Part shown: one piece after another, positions 32,387 to 41,498 of the stretch
Position numbering within the stretch: position 1 is the first letter of the stretch
Layout of the letters: each line of letters opens with the position of its first letter
Source of the DNA: Thermogemmatispora sp042408965
GTDB lineage: Bacteria; Chloroflexota; Ktedonobacteria; Ktedonobacterales; Ktedonobacteraceae
Reading direction: 5' to 3'
Assembly: GCA_042408965.1 (NCBI GenBank)
Contig: JBHOQN010000057.1
Span: 1-64,000, forward strand
DNA length: 64,000 nt
The notes under the pieces: model-generated
The model's database searches: none
What the model saw: the letters and a program-made list of their open reading frames with translations, nothing else
Told to the model about the DNA's origin: nothing
Program-made: the position numbers and the translations under genes

Positions 32387-33685
32387 CTATCTGAGGTCCT
32401 CGAAGCTCTCCTCGATGATGGTCTGCACCTGCTGTGCATCGACAGGGCGGGGCGCGTTCACCAGCAGGCGTTGTTGCTTCAGTGTGCCCTCCACCAGCGC
32501 GGGGACGTCAACCGTGCTGTAGCCCAGTGCCGCGAGTCCCTGGGTGACGCCGGTGTCGCGCATGAGCATGCGCAGTGTCTCTGGCAGGATGGCTCGTCGC
32601 TGCTGCTCGTTGAGTCCGCTGATCTGGGCTCCGAGTAGCTGGGCGGCGCGCAGATGACGCTCAGGGCTGGCCACGTAGGTCCAGGAGAAGGTTGCCGCTG
32701 CCGTGACGATCACCGAGAGACCATGGGGGATCAGCGGCTCCTGAGACGGGTAGTCGGGTGGGGAGAAGCCTCTGACCATGCCGGCGATGGGATAGGCGAT
32801 GGCGTGCGGGATATGCACGCCGGCGTTGCCAAAGCCGATGCCGGCGTAGGTCGCGGCCAGCGCCATGTGGGTGCGGGCCTCAATGTCCAGGTCATTGATG
32901 ACCGCGCGCCGCAGATACTGGCCCAGATACTCCAGGGCCTTCTCGCACCAGAGGTCGCTGATCGGGTTGCTCCCGACATAGACCGGCCGCTCCTGCGGCG
33001 CGTGCTGCGGACGTGCGTGATACGGTCTGCTGGTGTAGGACTCCAGGGCGTGCGTCAGGATATCGAAGGCGGGATAGGCTGTCGCCAGCGGTGGGAGTGT
33101 CACTGTGTTTAAGGGATCGATGATTGCCAGCGCCGGGCGCAGGTACGGATGGGAGATTCCCGTCTTCACCTTCAGGGCGAGGAGATCGAGCACAGCCACG
33201 GCTGTGGTCTCGCTCCCCGTGCCAGCGGTCGTTGGGATGGCGACCAGCGGCTTGAGCCGTCCAGGCACGGGCAGGCCTTTGCCGAGCGGCTTGTTGACGT
33301 AATCCATGAGTGGGGCTGGGTAGGTGGCGTAGAGGCTGGACCATTTGGCCGTATCGATGCTGCTGCCGCCTCCGATGGCCACCATGCCGTCGTAGGGGTG
33401 TCCCGCGATGGCGCTGGCGATGGCCTCGAACGAGCGATCGGTTGGCTCGACATGGACCTCGTCGTAGATGTCGGCGGACAGTCCGGCGTCGGTGAGCAGG
33501 CGGCGCACGCGGTCGGGTAGACCGAGCTTCATAATGCCTGGATCGGTCACGATGAGCGCGTGGCTCACGCCGAGGCGCTGGAGATCATAGGCCACCTCAC
33601 CGGTCGCGCCAGGGCCGAACTTGATCGGGGTCATCTCCATCGTGAAGACCGTTTCGTTGGGGAGGTCCAGACAACCCGTGTTCAT
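32387..33685 (-). CDS. Hydroxyacid-oxoacid transhydrogenase (iron-type alcohol dehydrogenase family)
   Basis: This is a 432-residue iron-dependent ADH-fold protein. The cofactor loop is AIGGGSSIDTAKW, then AIPTTAGTGSETT, and the metal-binding His/Asp lie in FDILTHALESY and NAGVHIPHAIAYP. The insertion GSNPISDLWCEKALEYLGQYLRRA is characteristic of ADHFE1-type transhydrogenases. These oxidise 4-hydroxybutyrate to succinic semialdehyde while reducing 2-oxoglutarate. It overlaps the acyl-CoA ligase gene by four bases and is last in the operon, fitting a late step that yields a TCA-cycle precursor. Confidence 0.88.
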   Translation of the reverse strand: MNTGCLDLPNETVFTMEMTPIKFGPGATGEVAYDLQRLGVSHALIVTDPGIMKLGLPDRVRRLLTDAGLSADIYDEVHVEPTDRSFEAIASAIAGHPYDGMVAIGGGSSIDTAKWSSLYATYPAPLMDYVNKPLGKGLPVPGRLKPLVAIPTTAGTGSETTAVAVLDLLALKVKTGISHPYLRPALAIIDPLNTVTLPPLATAYPAFDILTHALESYTSRPYHARPQHAPQERPVYVGSNPISDLWCEKALEYLGQYLRRAVINDLDIEARTHMALAATYAGIGFGNAGVHIPHAIAYPIAGMVRGFSPPDYPSQEPLIPHGLSVIVTAAATFSWTYVASPERHLRAAQLLGAQISGLNEQQRRAILPETLRMLMRDTGVTQGLAALGYSTVDVPALVEGTLKQQRLLVNAPRPVDAQQVQTIIEESFEDLR

Positions 33686-35304
33686 CCTCCTCGCAGTAGC
33701 TGCTTCATGACTTTTCCGCCTGGGTTGCGTGGCAGGGTGTCGCGCACCTCGATGAGGGCTGGCACCTTGAAGGCTGCCAGGCGGCGGGAGACGAAGGTGC
33801 GCACCTCGTCCGGGTCGATCGTCTGCCCGGGTCGAGGAACGATGATGGCCTCGACGATCTCGCCATAGAAGCCATCGGGCACGCCGACGATCGCCGCCTC
33901 CAGGATGGCGGGGTGGCTGTAGAGGATGTGTTCCACCTCGACGCAGTAGACCTTCTCCCCGGCGCGATTGATCATATCTTTCTTACGATCCACGATCTGT
34001 AGGAACCCGGCGGAGTCGAGGCGCGCCAGGTCTCCGGTCAGAAACCAGCCATCCTCGAAGAAGGCGGCCTGCGTGGCCTGCGGGTTGCGCCAGTACTCTT
34101 TGAAGACCATCGGACCTCGGATCGCCAGTTCTCCCACGCTCTCCGCGGGCAACGTTGCGTGATGCTCATCAACAACGCGCACTTCGGTGACCGGGAGGGG
34201 AAGTCCGGCTGAGCCGGGCCGCTCGAGCTTGTAGCGGTCTGGGAGGCAGGTTGCGGGTGAGGTGGTTTCGGTCAGGCCGTAGAAGTTGAGGAACTGCACC
34301 TGGGGCGCTTGCTGCGACCAGCGCCGCACGACGTCGGGTGGCAGAGGAGCGCCTCCCGAGGCAGCCAGCCGGAGCGAAGAGATGTCGCGTCGGACGAAGT
34401 CAGCGTGGTTCATCAGCATGAGATACATCGTGGGGACACCGAAGAAGTGCGTCACGCGCTCACGCTCAATCAGTTCGAGGGCTGGCCCCGCACGGAAGGG
34501 AAGGCGTTGCAGAACGATCGTGCCTCCCTGGTAGAGAAACTGAGCGAACTGGGCGGCCAGCCCGGTGATGTGAAAGATGGGGACGCCCAGCAGCGTCCGA
34601 TCATCGGCGCGCAGCCCCTTGACCAGCTCGTAGTTGAGCAGGGTGTGGACCAGGTTCAGGTGGGTGCAGACTGCCCCTTTGGGGAGACCGGTTGTGCCAG
34701 AGGTATAGCACAGGTAGAGCGGCTGCTCTTCGCTCACGCTGATCGCCGGTGGTGTACCGCCACGCAGGCACTCGTGCCAGGGGCGGGTGCCTCTTGTAGC
34801 CTCGCTTGTTCTGGTCTCGCCAGTGAGCATGATGCCCTGCAGGGCTGGCAGTTGCTCGCGGACGCCGGCCAGTGGCTCCCACTGCTCCGACGTGGTGACC
34901 AGAAGGCGGCTGCCGGAGTCTTCCAGCATGAAGAGCAGCTCATGAGGCAGCAGGCGGGTGTTGAGTGGGACCAGGATAGCGCCGAGCAGCGCTGTGCCGA
35001 GGGCGGCGATGACAAACTCCGGCAGGTTGCCAGTGAGCACGGCGATGCGCTCGCCGGGGCTGATGCCATAGTCTCCGTGGGCTGTGGCTGCGAAGGAACG
35101 GGCCTCCTGCCACAGATCGAGGTAGCTCCAGCGCTCTCCCTCGAAGATCAGGGCCGTCCTGTCGGGAAAGGCCTGTACGGAGCGCCACACGGCTGCGTTG
35201 AAGCTGGGCGGGCGTTCGGTGTACGTGAGGACGGGGCGTCCGTGGTGCATCTCGCGCCGAACTGGTGGCGCCGATGGCCATGGCTGGGGGACAGTGTCGG
35301 GCAT
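33682..35304 (-). CDS. AMP-forming acyl-CoA ligase
   Basis: This is a 540-residue ANL-superfamily enzyme. The phosphate loop is LCYTSGTTGLPKGAV, the second motif FYGLTETTSP, then GDLARLDSAGFLQIVDRKKDMI, and the catalytic Lys is in GGKVMKQLL at the C-terminus. It resembles medium/long-chain or aryl-CoA ligases. It probably activates a carboxylate formed earlier in the pathway. It is translationally coupled to the transhydrogenase gene. Confidence 0.94.
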   Translation of the reverse strand: MPDTVPQPWPSAPPVRREMHHGRPVLTYTERPPSFNAAVWRSVQAFPDRTALIFEGERWSYLDLWQEARSFAATAHGDYGISPGERIAVLTGNLPEFVIAALGTALLGAILVPLNTRLLPHELLFMLEDSGSRLLVTTSEQWEPLAGVREQLPALQGIMLTGETRTSEATRGTRPWHECLRGGTPPAISVSEEQPLYLCYTSGTTGLPKGAVCTHLNLVHTLLNYELVKGLRADDRTLLGVPIFHITGLAAQFAQFLYQGGTIVLQRLPFRAGPALELIERERVTHFFGVPTMYLMLMNHADFVRRDISSLRLAASGGAPLPPDVVRRWSQQAPQVQFLNFYGLTETTSPATCLPDRYKLERPGSAGLPLPVTEVRVVDEHHATLPAESVGELAIRGPMVFKEYWRNPQATQAAFFEDGWFLTGDLARLDSAGFLQIVDRKKDMINRAGEKVYCVEVEHILYSHPAILEAAIVGVPDGFYGEIVEAIIVPRPGQTIDPDEVRTFVSRRLAAFKVPALIEVRDTLPRNPGGKVMKQLLRGG

Positions 35305-35358
35305 ATCTTCTAGCCTCCTCTCTGCTCTGTCTGCAGGACTCCCTGTCCACCTGTTCCG

Positions 35359-36051
35359 CTATTCCTCAAGAATAGCAACCGCGCGCACTGGTGAGCCGGT
35401 GCCGTTGCGGATACGTAGCGGGAAGCCGGCGAAGGTGAAGCGGCGCCCCACGACCTGATCGAGGTTGGCCAGGTTTTCGTAGTGGGTGATGCCATGGGCG
35501 CGGCACATCATGTGGCAGGGGTAGGTACGGCTGATGGGGTTGTCCGGGCTGGGTGAGTCGACGCCGAATGTTTTGACGCCGTGTTCGACGAGCCACGCGC
35601 TCCCCGATTCGTCGAGGCCGGGATACTGACTGAGGTACTGCTGGGTGCCGTGATGGCGGTTGTAGGTGGCGGTGTAGAGCAGTAGGATGTCGTCCGGCTG
35701 CAGGCCGGCCTTTGAGCGTTCGAGCGCTGCGTCGAGGTCCTCTCCGGTGATGTAGGTTTGGGGAGCTTTCTGGGAGAGGTCGAGGCAGGTGGCTGGTCCG
35801 AAGAAGAGATGGAGGGCCATCTGGTCGATGGGGGGGGCCTCGGGCCGTGGATCGAGATGGCTGAGGGCGTCAACGTGGGTCGGGCCGTGGTCGCTCATGA
35901 GCAGGCCGCGCGACTGGTATGAGAAGCCGCCCTCGAAGTTTTTGCGTGTCTCCTCGTGTGAGTGGTGCTCCCAGATGACCGTTTTGAGGTGGCCGGGGTA
36001 GACAAACATCCCCTGGTAGATCTCCTGTGATAGATCGATCAAGCGTGTCAT
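35359..36051 (-). CDS. Cyclase-family metal-dependent hydrolase (kynurenine-formamidase-like)
   Basis: This is a 230-residue protein of the cyclase family (Pfam Cyclase). The metal site motif is DHGPTHVDALSH, a variant of H-x-G-T-H-x-D-x-P-x-H in which Pro replaces Gly of the canonical GTH and Ala replaces Pro. Members hydrolyse formamides, cyclic amides or lactones, for example N-formylkynurenine. In this operon it fits ring or amide opening after hydroxylation. Confidence 0.87.
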   Translation of the reverse strand: MTRLIDLSQEIYQGMFVYPGHLKTVIWEHHSHEETRKNFEGGFSYQSRGLLMSDHGPTHVDALSHLDPRPEAPPIDQMALHLFFGPATCLDLSQKAPQTYITGEDLDAALERSKAGLQPDDILLLYTATYNRHHGTQQYLSQYPGLDESGSAWLVEHGVKTFGVDSPSPDNPISRTYPCHMMCRAHGITHYENLANLDQVVGRRFTFAGFPLRIRNGTGSPVRAVAILEE

Positions 36052-36111
36052 GGTGACCTCTCTGCTCTCATGGTCTGATCGGTTGGCCCTGGCGATCGGC
36101 GTTGCGCTCTG

Positions 36112-36891
36112 TCAGTAGGTGACAATGCCGGCGGAGACGTTGAGGTCTTCGCCGGTGATCGAGGCGGCGTCCTGCGAGGCGAGAAAGACGACGGCGGCTG
36201 CTACGTCCTCTGCGGGAACCAGGCGCCCCAGGGGCGAGTCGCGCAGAAAGGCCTGGCGTGCCTCCTCGATGCTGATGCCTTTGACCTCTGCCTGCTTGCG
36301 AATGACCCCCTCGATGCGCTCACCCTCGACGGGACCGGGTGAGATCACGTTGACGCGGATGCCGTGCGGTCCGGCCTCCCAGGCAAGTGTGCGTGCCAGG
36401 CCTACCAGCGCGAGCTTGCTGGCAGCGTAGGGTGTTCTTCCCAGGAGCGGACGCTTGCCGGTCATTGAGCTGATGATGATGATGGAACCGCAAGAGCGTT
36501 CCAGCATCATTGGGAGGAAGGCACGGCAGCAGAGGAAGGTGCCGCGCACGTTGACGGCGAAGGTCGCATCCCACTCCTGGGGGTCGATCTCCCACAGAGG
36601 CGCGGTTGGACCGGCGATCCCGCTGTTGTTGACGAGGAGGTCGATTCGTCCGAAGTGGCTCTGCACCAGGTGAGCCAGGGCGGTGACGCTCTCGTCGGCG
36701 CTGACGTCCGTTGGGACGGTCAGGGCCTCCCCTCCGAGGGCAGTGATGGCGTGGCGCGTCTCCTCCAGGAGGCTCTCTGTGCGTGAGGCGAGCACCACTC
36801 TGGCCCCCTCTCGTGCACAGGCCAGGGCGATCGCCCGGCCGATACCACGGCCGCCGCCTGTGATCACGGCGACCTGTCCTTCAAGCAGCAT
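36112..36891 (-). CDS. Short-chain dehydrogenase/reductase (FabG-like)
   Basis: This is a 259-residue classical SDR. The cofactor motif is VITGGGRGIGRA, then LVNNSGIAGP, Ser in IIIISSMTG, and the catalytic YAASKLALVG. The C-terminus has the typical GEDLNVSAGIVTY ending. GGGGAGGA precedes the ATG at 36891. It follows the molybdenum hydroxylase genes by about 125 bases and precedes the cyclase. It probably oxidises a hydroxyl intermediate or reduces a ketone. Confidence 0.92.
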   Translation of the reverse strand: MLLEGQVAVITGGGRGIGRAIALACAREGARVVLASRTESLLEETRHAITALGGEALTVPTDVSADESVTALAHLVQSHFGRIDLLVNNSGIAGPTAPLWEIDPQEWDATFAVNVRGTFLCCRAFLPMMLERSCGSIIIISSMTGKRPLLGRTPYAASKLALVGLARTLAWEAGPHGIRVNVISPGPVEGERIEGVIRKQAEVKGISIEEARQAFLRDSPLGRLVPAEDVAAAVVFLASQDAASITGEDLNVSAGIVTY

Positions 36892-37016
36892 GCGTGATTC
36901 CTCCCCAGGGGCGCCCTGTGCGATGAACGACTCCCGTGTTCTGGGTGACCTCTCTTCTGGCGCTCTCTCCACCTGGTGTATCCCGTGCGCCTGATGCACG
37001 CGACCCTACGCTGTGG

Positions 37017-39440
37017 TCAGCTTTGCTGGGGAGGCTCGCTCTTGCGTGCCTCGCTGACCCAGCGGACGATCTTCTCGGGTGTGATGGGCATCTCGTTGAT
37101 CCTGACGCCGAACGGTCTGAGCGCGTCCTCGATGGCGCTGGTCACCGCTGGCGGGGCGACCATGCGTCCTCCTTCACCTCCGCCTTTGATGCCGTAGGCG
37201 GTGAAGGGGGAGGGGGTCTCCTGGTGGTAGATCTCGATGCTGGGCACGTCTCTGGAGGAGGGCAGCAGATAGTCGACGAAGGTCGAGGTCAGGTTCTCTC
37301 CATTGGGACCGTAGCGTACTTCCTCCAGCAGTGCCAGGCCGATGCCCTGGGCGATGCCGCCACGAATCTGTCCCTGCAGGGAGCGGGGATTGAGAATGGT
37401 GCCAACGTCGTGAACGGCGACGTACTGCTTGAACGTGACAGCGCCAGTCTCACTGTCGACCTCAACCGCTACCAGGTGGGCGGCGTGCCCCATGATCGGG
37501 TAGAAAGCCCCCAGATCCTTGCGGTCGTCACTCGGCCTGGTCGTGTAGGGATGATCGTAGGTAAACGTTCCTTCGAGGCCGCTCTCCAGTCCTGGGGGGA
37601 GATCGAGCTTAAACCAGTAGGCTCGCATGCCGATGTCGGCCAGGCTGACTGCTGAGGTGGGTGAGCCTTTGACGCGCACCTGCCCAGCGACCATCTCCAG
37701 GTCTTCGACGCTGGCTTCGAGCATGTGAGCTGCGATCTTGAAGAGCTTCTCTTTGAGACGGGTGGCTGCTCCGTGGACGGCCCCGGAGAGCATGACGGTC
37801 ATGCGGCTCCCTCCTGGCCCTGCTCCTGGTAGGGCATGGGCTGTGCTGTCGTAGGTGACGCTGACATCGGAGGGGTCGATGCTCAGCTCCTCGGCGACGA
37901 CCTGGGCAACGACGGTTTCCGGGCTGTTGCCCCAGAAGGGCGAGAACATGGTGACGGTGACGCCTCCGGTGGGTCCGACTCCGATGCGCACGCTCTCGGG
38001 TGTGGAGTTGAGGCCGGTGGCCGGCCCGGGATTGTGAAACCAGAACTCGGTCGAGCTGTAGGTGCTGCGCTGCTGAGCGGTGGCCAGACCGATGCCTATG
38101 TAGCGGCCGGCCTGGCGGGCCTGGGTCTGCTCGCTGCGCCAGGCAGCCAGGTCGAAGTGCTGCAGTGCCAGGTCGAGAACGCCAGGGTAGTTGCCGCTAT
38201 CGTAGATGTTTCCCGTGGGAATCTTATAAGGAAACTGGTCCGGCTGGATGAAATTGTGGCGGCGCAGCGCGATGCCATCCATACCCAGCTCCTCGGCAGC
38301 GGCGTCGACGAGGCGTTCCAGCACCCAGTTGCCGACATCGGACCCGGCCCCGCGGAAGACGGTCTGCTGATTCTTGTTGGTCAGGACAGCCTTGATGCCT
38401 GTCTCGACGCTTCGAATGGTATAGGGGCCAGTGATCTGGGCCATCATGTTGGTGTTGCCCGTGATGGCGAAGATAAAGTAGGCGCCGTAGTCGTCGATGG
38501 TGTGCAGCCGCAGACTCAGGAAGGTGCCGTCCGCTGCCACGGCGAGCTGGGCGTCGTAGATGCGATCGGGTCCCTGGGAGTCATTGGCGGTCAGGTTGTC
38601 GACGCGGTCCTCCATGAATTTGACTGGTCGGCCAGTCGCCTTGGAGAGCGCACCAGCGATGCCGATGGTCTTCCCCAGGAAATGCTTGCTGCCGAAGCTA
38701 CCGCCGGTGTACATCGGGTAGAAATTGAGCTTGTGGGGCGGAATCTTGAGCATGCCTGACATCACCCAGGCGGCCGAGTTGAGCATGTTGGTGTTCGACC
38801 AGATCTCCATGGTGCCTCTCGCCGGGTCGTAGGCACAGACAGCTCCGTTCGGCTCCATCGGTGCGGCGGTGGCGCGTGGCCAGCGCAGACGGCGCGTGAT
38901 GATGTAGTCTGCGCGTGCGAAGTCGCCGTCTACATCGCCGAAGGTGAAGACGTGATCGTAGACCACGTTGGTGCCGAGATTCTCGTGGACGAGGGGAGCG
39001 CCCGGCTGCATGCCGCTGATGGCGTCTGTCACGACTGGCAGGGGCTCCCATTCGATCTCGATGAGGTCGATGGCGTCCTCGGCGATGTAGCGGCTCTCGG
39101 CGGCCACTGCTACTACGGCCTCGCCAACGTAGCGTACCTTCTCCAGGGCGATAGCGTGCTCCACGACTGGCTCCGCGCAGAAGGCGGGCACGGGACCGAT
39201 GATCTCAGCGGCCTCCTTGCCGGTCAGCACGGCGTAGACGCCGGGAAGGGCGCGCGCTGCCTCGGTATTGATGGAGAGGATGCGGGCGTTGGCGTAGGGG
39301 CTGCGCAGCACGGCGGCATGAAGCATGCCTGTCATCCTGAGGTCGTTGACGTAGATGGCGGTTCCCATCAGTAAGGAGGGATCTTCGCGGCGCTTGAGAT
39401 CCTTGCCGATCCAGGTTCGCTCATGGGCCGTCGTTGTCAT
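37017..39440 (-). CDS. Molybdenum hydroxylase large subunit (CoxL/xanthine-dehydrogenase-like)
   Basis: This is an 807-residue molybdopterin subunit. The N-terminal domain begins RTWIGKDLKRREDPSLLMG. GGSFGSKH and the cofactor loop TVFRGAGSDVGNW are seen mid-protein. The catalytic Glu lies in IKGGGEGGRM near the C-terminus. Form I CO dehydrogenases have AYxCSFR at the active site and form II AYRGAGR. Here the loop is VFRGAGSD, with no Cys and a changed final residue, so CO is not the substrate. An aldehyde or N-heterocycle hydroxylase is more likely. It is encoded with its FeS and FAD subunits. Confidence 0.93.
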   Translation of the reverse strand: MTTTAHERTWIGKDLKRREDPSLLMGTAIYVNDLRMTGMLHAAVLRSPYANARILSINTEAARALPGVYAVLTGKEAAEIIGPVPAFCAEPVVEHAIALEKVRYVGEAVVAVAAESRYIAEDAIDLIEIEWEPLPVVTDAISGMQPGAPLVHENLGTNVVYDHVFTFGDVDGDFARADYIITRRLRWPRATAAPMEPNGAVCAYDPARGTMEIWSNTNMLNSAAWVMSGMLKIPPHKLNFYPMYTGGSFGSKHFLGKTIGIAGALSKATGRPVKFMEDRVDNLTANDSQGPDRIYDAQLAVAADGTFLSLRLHTIDDYGAYFIFAITGNTNMMAQITGPYTIRSVETGIKAVLTNKNQQTVFRGAGSDVGNWVLERLVDAAAEELGMDGIALRRHNFIQPDQFPYKIPTGNIYDSGNYPGVLDLALQHFDLAAWRSEQTQARQAGRYIGIGLATAQQRSTYSSTEFWFHNPGPATGLNSTPESVRIGVGPTGGVTVTMFSPFWGNSPETVVAQVVAEELSIDPSDVSVTYDSTAHALPGAGPGGSRMTVMLSGAVHGAATRLKEKLFKIAAHMLEASVEDLEMVAGQVRVKGSPTSAVSLADIGMRAYWFKLDLPPGLESGLEGTFTYDHPYTTRPSDDRKDLGAFYPIMGHAAHLVAVEVDSETGAVTFKQYVAVHDVGTILNPRSLQGQIRGGIAQGIGLALLEEVRYGPNGENLTSTFVDYLLPSSRDVPSIEIYHQETPSPFTAYGIKGGGEGGRMVAPPAVTSAIEDALRPFGVRINEMPITPEKIVRWVSEARKSEPPQQS

Positions 39441-39463
39441 AAGCTGTTCCTCCTCCTGAAGCC

Positions 39464-39979
39464 TCAGATCGCCGTTTCAGACGGTGTGTTGACGCTTGCC
39501 TGGGCACGCATCTTCTCGGCAGCCAGGCGAATCGCGTCGACGATATGCTCATAGCCGGTGCAGCGGCAGGTATTGCCGGAGAGGGCGGAGCGGATCTCGT
39601 CCTCGCTGGGGTCGGGATTCTCCTGCAGCAGCTCGCAGGCGGTCATCAGGAAGCCAGGGGTGCAGAACCCGCACTGCAGGCCCTGCTTCTCCCAGAATGC
39701 CTGTTGCAGTGGATGCATCTCTCCGTGTCGGGCCAGTCCTTCGACGGTCGTGACCTCATGGTTGTTGGCCTGGATGGCGAGCAGCAGGCAGGAGCGTACG
39801 CTTCTGCCATCGAGCAGCACGGTGCAGGCGCCGCAGCTGCCGTGCTCGCAGCCGACATTGGTTCCGGTCAGTCCGAGGTCCTCGCGGATGGCGTCGAGCA
39901 GGGTCCGGCGTGGCTCTACGAAGAGGCGATGGGGTGTGCCGTTGACGGTGAGACGCACTGGCATGAAGTCGTCTTCCAT
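39464..39979 (-). CDS. Molybdenum hydroxylase iron-sulfur subunit (CoxS-like)
   Basis: This 171-residue protein has two [2Fe-2S] domains. The plant-ferredoxin type domain has GCEHGSCGACTVLLDG followed by a Cys in RSCLLLA. The four-helix domain has QCGFCTPGFLM and NTCRCTGYEHIV. All eight cysteines are present. Its ATG overlaps the stop of the FAD-subunit gene (TAATG), so the order is FAD, FeS, Mo subunit. Confidence 0.95.
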   Translation of the reverse strand: MEDDFMPVRLTVNGTPHRLFVEPRRTLLDAIREDLGLTGTNVGCEHGSCGACTVLLDGRSVRSCLLLAIQANNHEVTTVEGLARHGEMHPLQQAFWEKQGLQCGFCTPGFLMTACELLQENPDPSEDEIRSALSGNTCRCTGYEHIVDAIRLAAEKMRAQASVNTPSETAI

Positions 39980-40860
39980 TAGCGGGTCCTTTCTGCGCGC
40001 TCGGCAGCCAGCGCCAGGGCGCGTCGAGTCAGCACGCCTGCCAGATGGCGGCGGTACTCGGCCGATCCGTGAATATCCGAAGGGGCAGTGTCGAGCGAGG
40101 TCTCAACGGCTGCAGCGGCGGCCTGCCAGGCTTCGTGTTCGGGGCGCTGGCCCTGGAGGAGGGTCTCTGCAGCGTGGGCGCGTATGGGCGTCTCTCCAAC
40201 GCTGCAGAGACCGAGGCGGGCTGAGGCGATGGAGCCGTCCTTCTCATCCAGACATACGATGGCGGCAACGCCGGCGAGGGCATAATCGCCTTCGCGGCGG
40301 GCGAATTCGAGAAAGGCGCTGCCGCTGTGCGTTGGCAGGCCGGGCAGGCGGATCTCTGTCAGAATCTCTCCGGCTTGCAGGCTGGTCTGGAAGGCCCCCT
40401 GGTAGAAATCCCTGGCGGCGATGGTGCGCTGACCGGCGCTGCTGTGTACCTCAAGCTCGGCCTCCAGCGCCAGGATGACGGCGGGCAGCTCGGCGGCGGG
40501 ATCGGCGTGGGCAAGGCTGCCGCCGATGGTGCTGCGGTTGCGGATGGCGCGATGGCCAACGTGGCGGACTGCCTCGACCAGCAAGGGCATCGTTGTGGCC
40601 GCAAGCTGGCTGCGTTCCAGGTCAGCGTCGCGCGTCATAGCGCCCAGGGTGAGACTGCCATTGTCGGCGTGAATGTAGGCCAGGCCGGGGATCTCGTTGA
40701 GGTCGATGAGGGCTGAGGGCCGGGCGAGGCGCAGATTCATCAGAGGCATCAGGCTCTGGCCCCCAGCGAGAACGCGGGCCTCTTCCCCCTGCTCGGCGAG
40801 GAGCTGAGCGGCCTCAGCGATGCTGTGGGCCAGGACATAGCGGAAACGCGAAGGCTTCAT
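39979..40860 (-). CDS. Molybdenum hydroxylase FAD subunit (CoxM-like)
   Basis: This is a 293-residue FAD-binding subunit. The pyrophosphate-binding motifs are LAGGQSLMPLMNLRLARP and RSTIGGSLAHADPAAELP. The C-terminal CO-dehydrogenase flavoprotein domain begins around residue 175 and carries FARREGDYALAGVAA. It accepts electrons from the FeS subunit and passes them to an unknown acceptor. It is transcribed first of the three subunits. Confidence 0.95.
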   Translation of the reverse strand: MKPSRFRYVLAHSIAEAAQLLAEQGEEARVLAGGQSLMPLMNLRLARPSALIDLNEIPGLAYIHADNGSLTLGAMTRDADLERSQLAATTMPLLVEAVRHVGHRAIRNRSTIGGSLAHADPAAELPAVILALEAELEVHSSAGQRTIAARDFYQGAFQTSLQAGEILTEIRLPGLPTHSGSAFLEFARREGDYALAGVAAIVCLDEKDGSIASARLGLCSVGETPIRAHAAETLLQGQRPEHEAWQAAAAAVETSLDTAPSDIHGSAEYRRHLAGVLTRRALALAAERAERTR

Positions 40861-40937
40861 AGGCTTCCCTTTCTGACGAGCTCAGGCTGCCTTGCCTGAA
40901 GGCGTTCGGGGGAGAGCGCCAGGGAGGCGTCTCCCTG

Positions 40938-41354
40938 TCAACTGCTGCGAGTGATCCAGGTGAAGAGTTCGATCACGTACCCGTCGGGGTCGCAGATGTA
41001 GAGCTGCTGGACGCCGTCGCCGCGGGGACGAGGGCCACCGACTGGTTCTACTCCGTGGAGGCGCAGGTGTGTGAGAGCTGCCTCGAGGTCATTGACCTCG
41101 AATGCCAGGTGGGTTGCGTAGCCCCGGGCGAGCTCCTCAGGGGCGTACCCAGGATTGACGCTCTGCGCGCGTCCTTCGACCTGCTCGCCGATCAGGTGAA
41201 TCTGAAAGCCCTGCTGCGCCAGCCAGGCACCTGGAAAGTCGAAGTTCGCGGGTCGTGCGATCTCCTGCATTCCCAGTACGCTCTTGTAAAAGTGACGTGA
41301 GCGCTCGACGTCCCTGACAAGCAGGGCCAGGTGGTCCGCTGTGCGTAGCTGCAT
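40938..41354 (-). CDS. VOC/glyoxalase-family protein
   Basis: This is a 138-residue protein of two beta-alpha-beta3 modules. HLALLVRDVERSRHFYKSVLGM begins the first and THLAFEVNDLEAALTHL the second. The likely metal ligands are H8 (DHLALLV), H76 or nearby (ATHLAF) and the C-terminal Glu in DPDGYVIELFTW. It could be a glyoxalase, a ring-cleaving dioxygenase or an epimerase. GAGGAGGAGG precedes the ATG at 41354. It is the first gene of the catabolic operon. Confidence 0.85.
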   Translation of the reverse strand: MQLRTADHLALLVRDVERSRHFYKSVLGMQEIARPANFDFPGAWLAQQGFQIHLIGEQVEGRAQSVNPGYAPEELARGYATHLAFEVNDLEAALTHLRLHGVEPVGGPRPRGDGVQQLYICDPDGYVIELFTWITRSS

Positions 41355-41498
41355 GCGATCCTCCTCCTCAAAGGCGCGTGTGGCGAGAGGATGTTCTTCT
41401 CTGAGGGTACCATGTGGCCGGGAGAAATGCATCGCTCAAAGGGTGGTCGGATGGGTCGTTCGTTCGGGGGAGAGCTGACTCCCTCGAAAGGGTGAGAC

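Noticed and set aside
37017..40860. Annotation of the CoxMSL-like genes as carbon monoxide dehydrogenase
   Set aside because: The active-site loop lacks the CO-dehydrogenase AYxCSFR motif.
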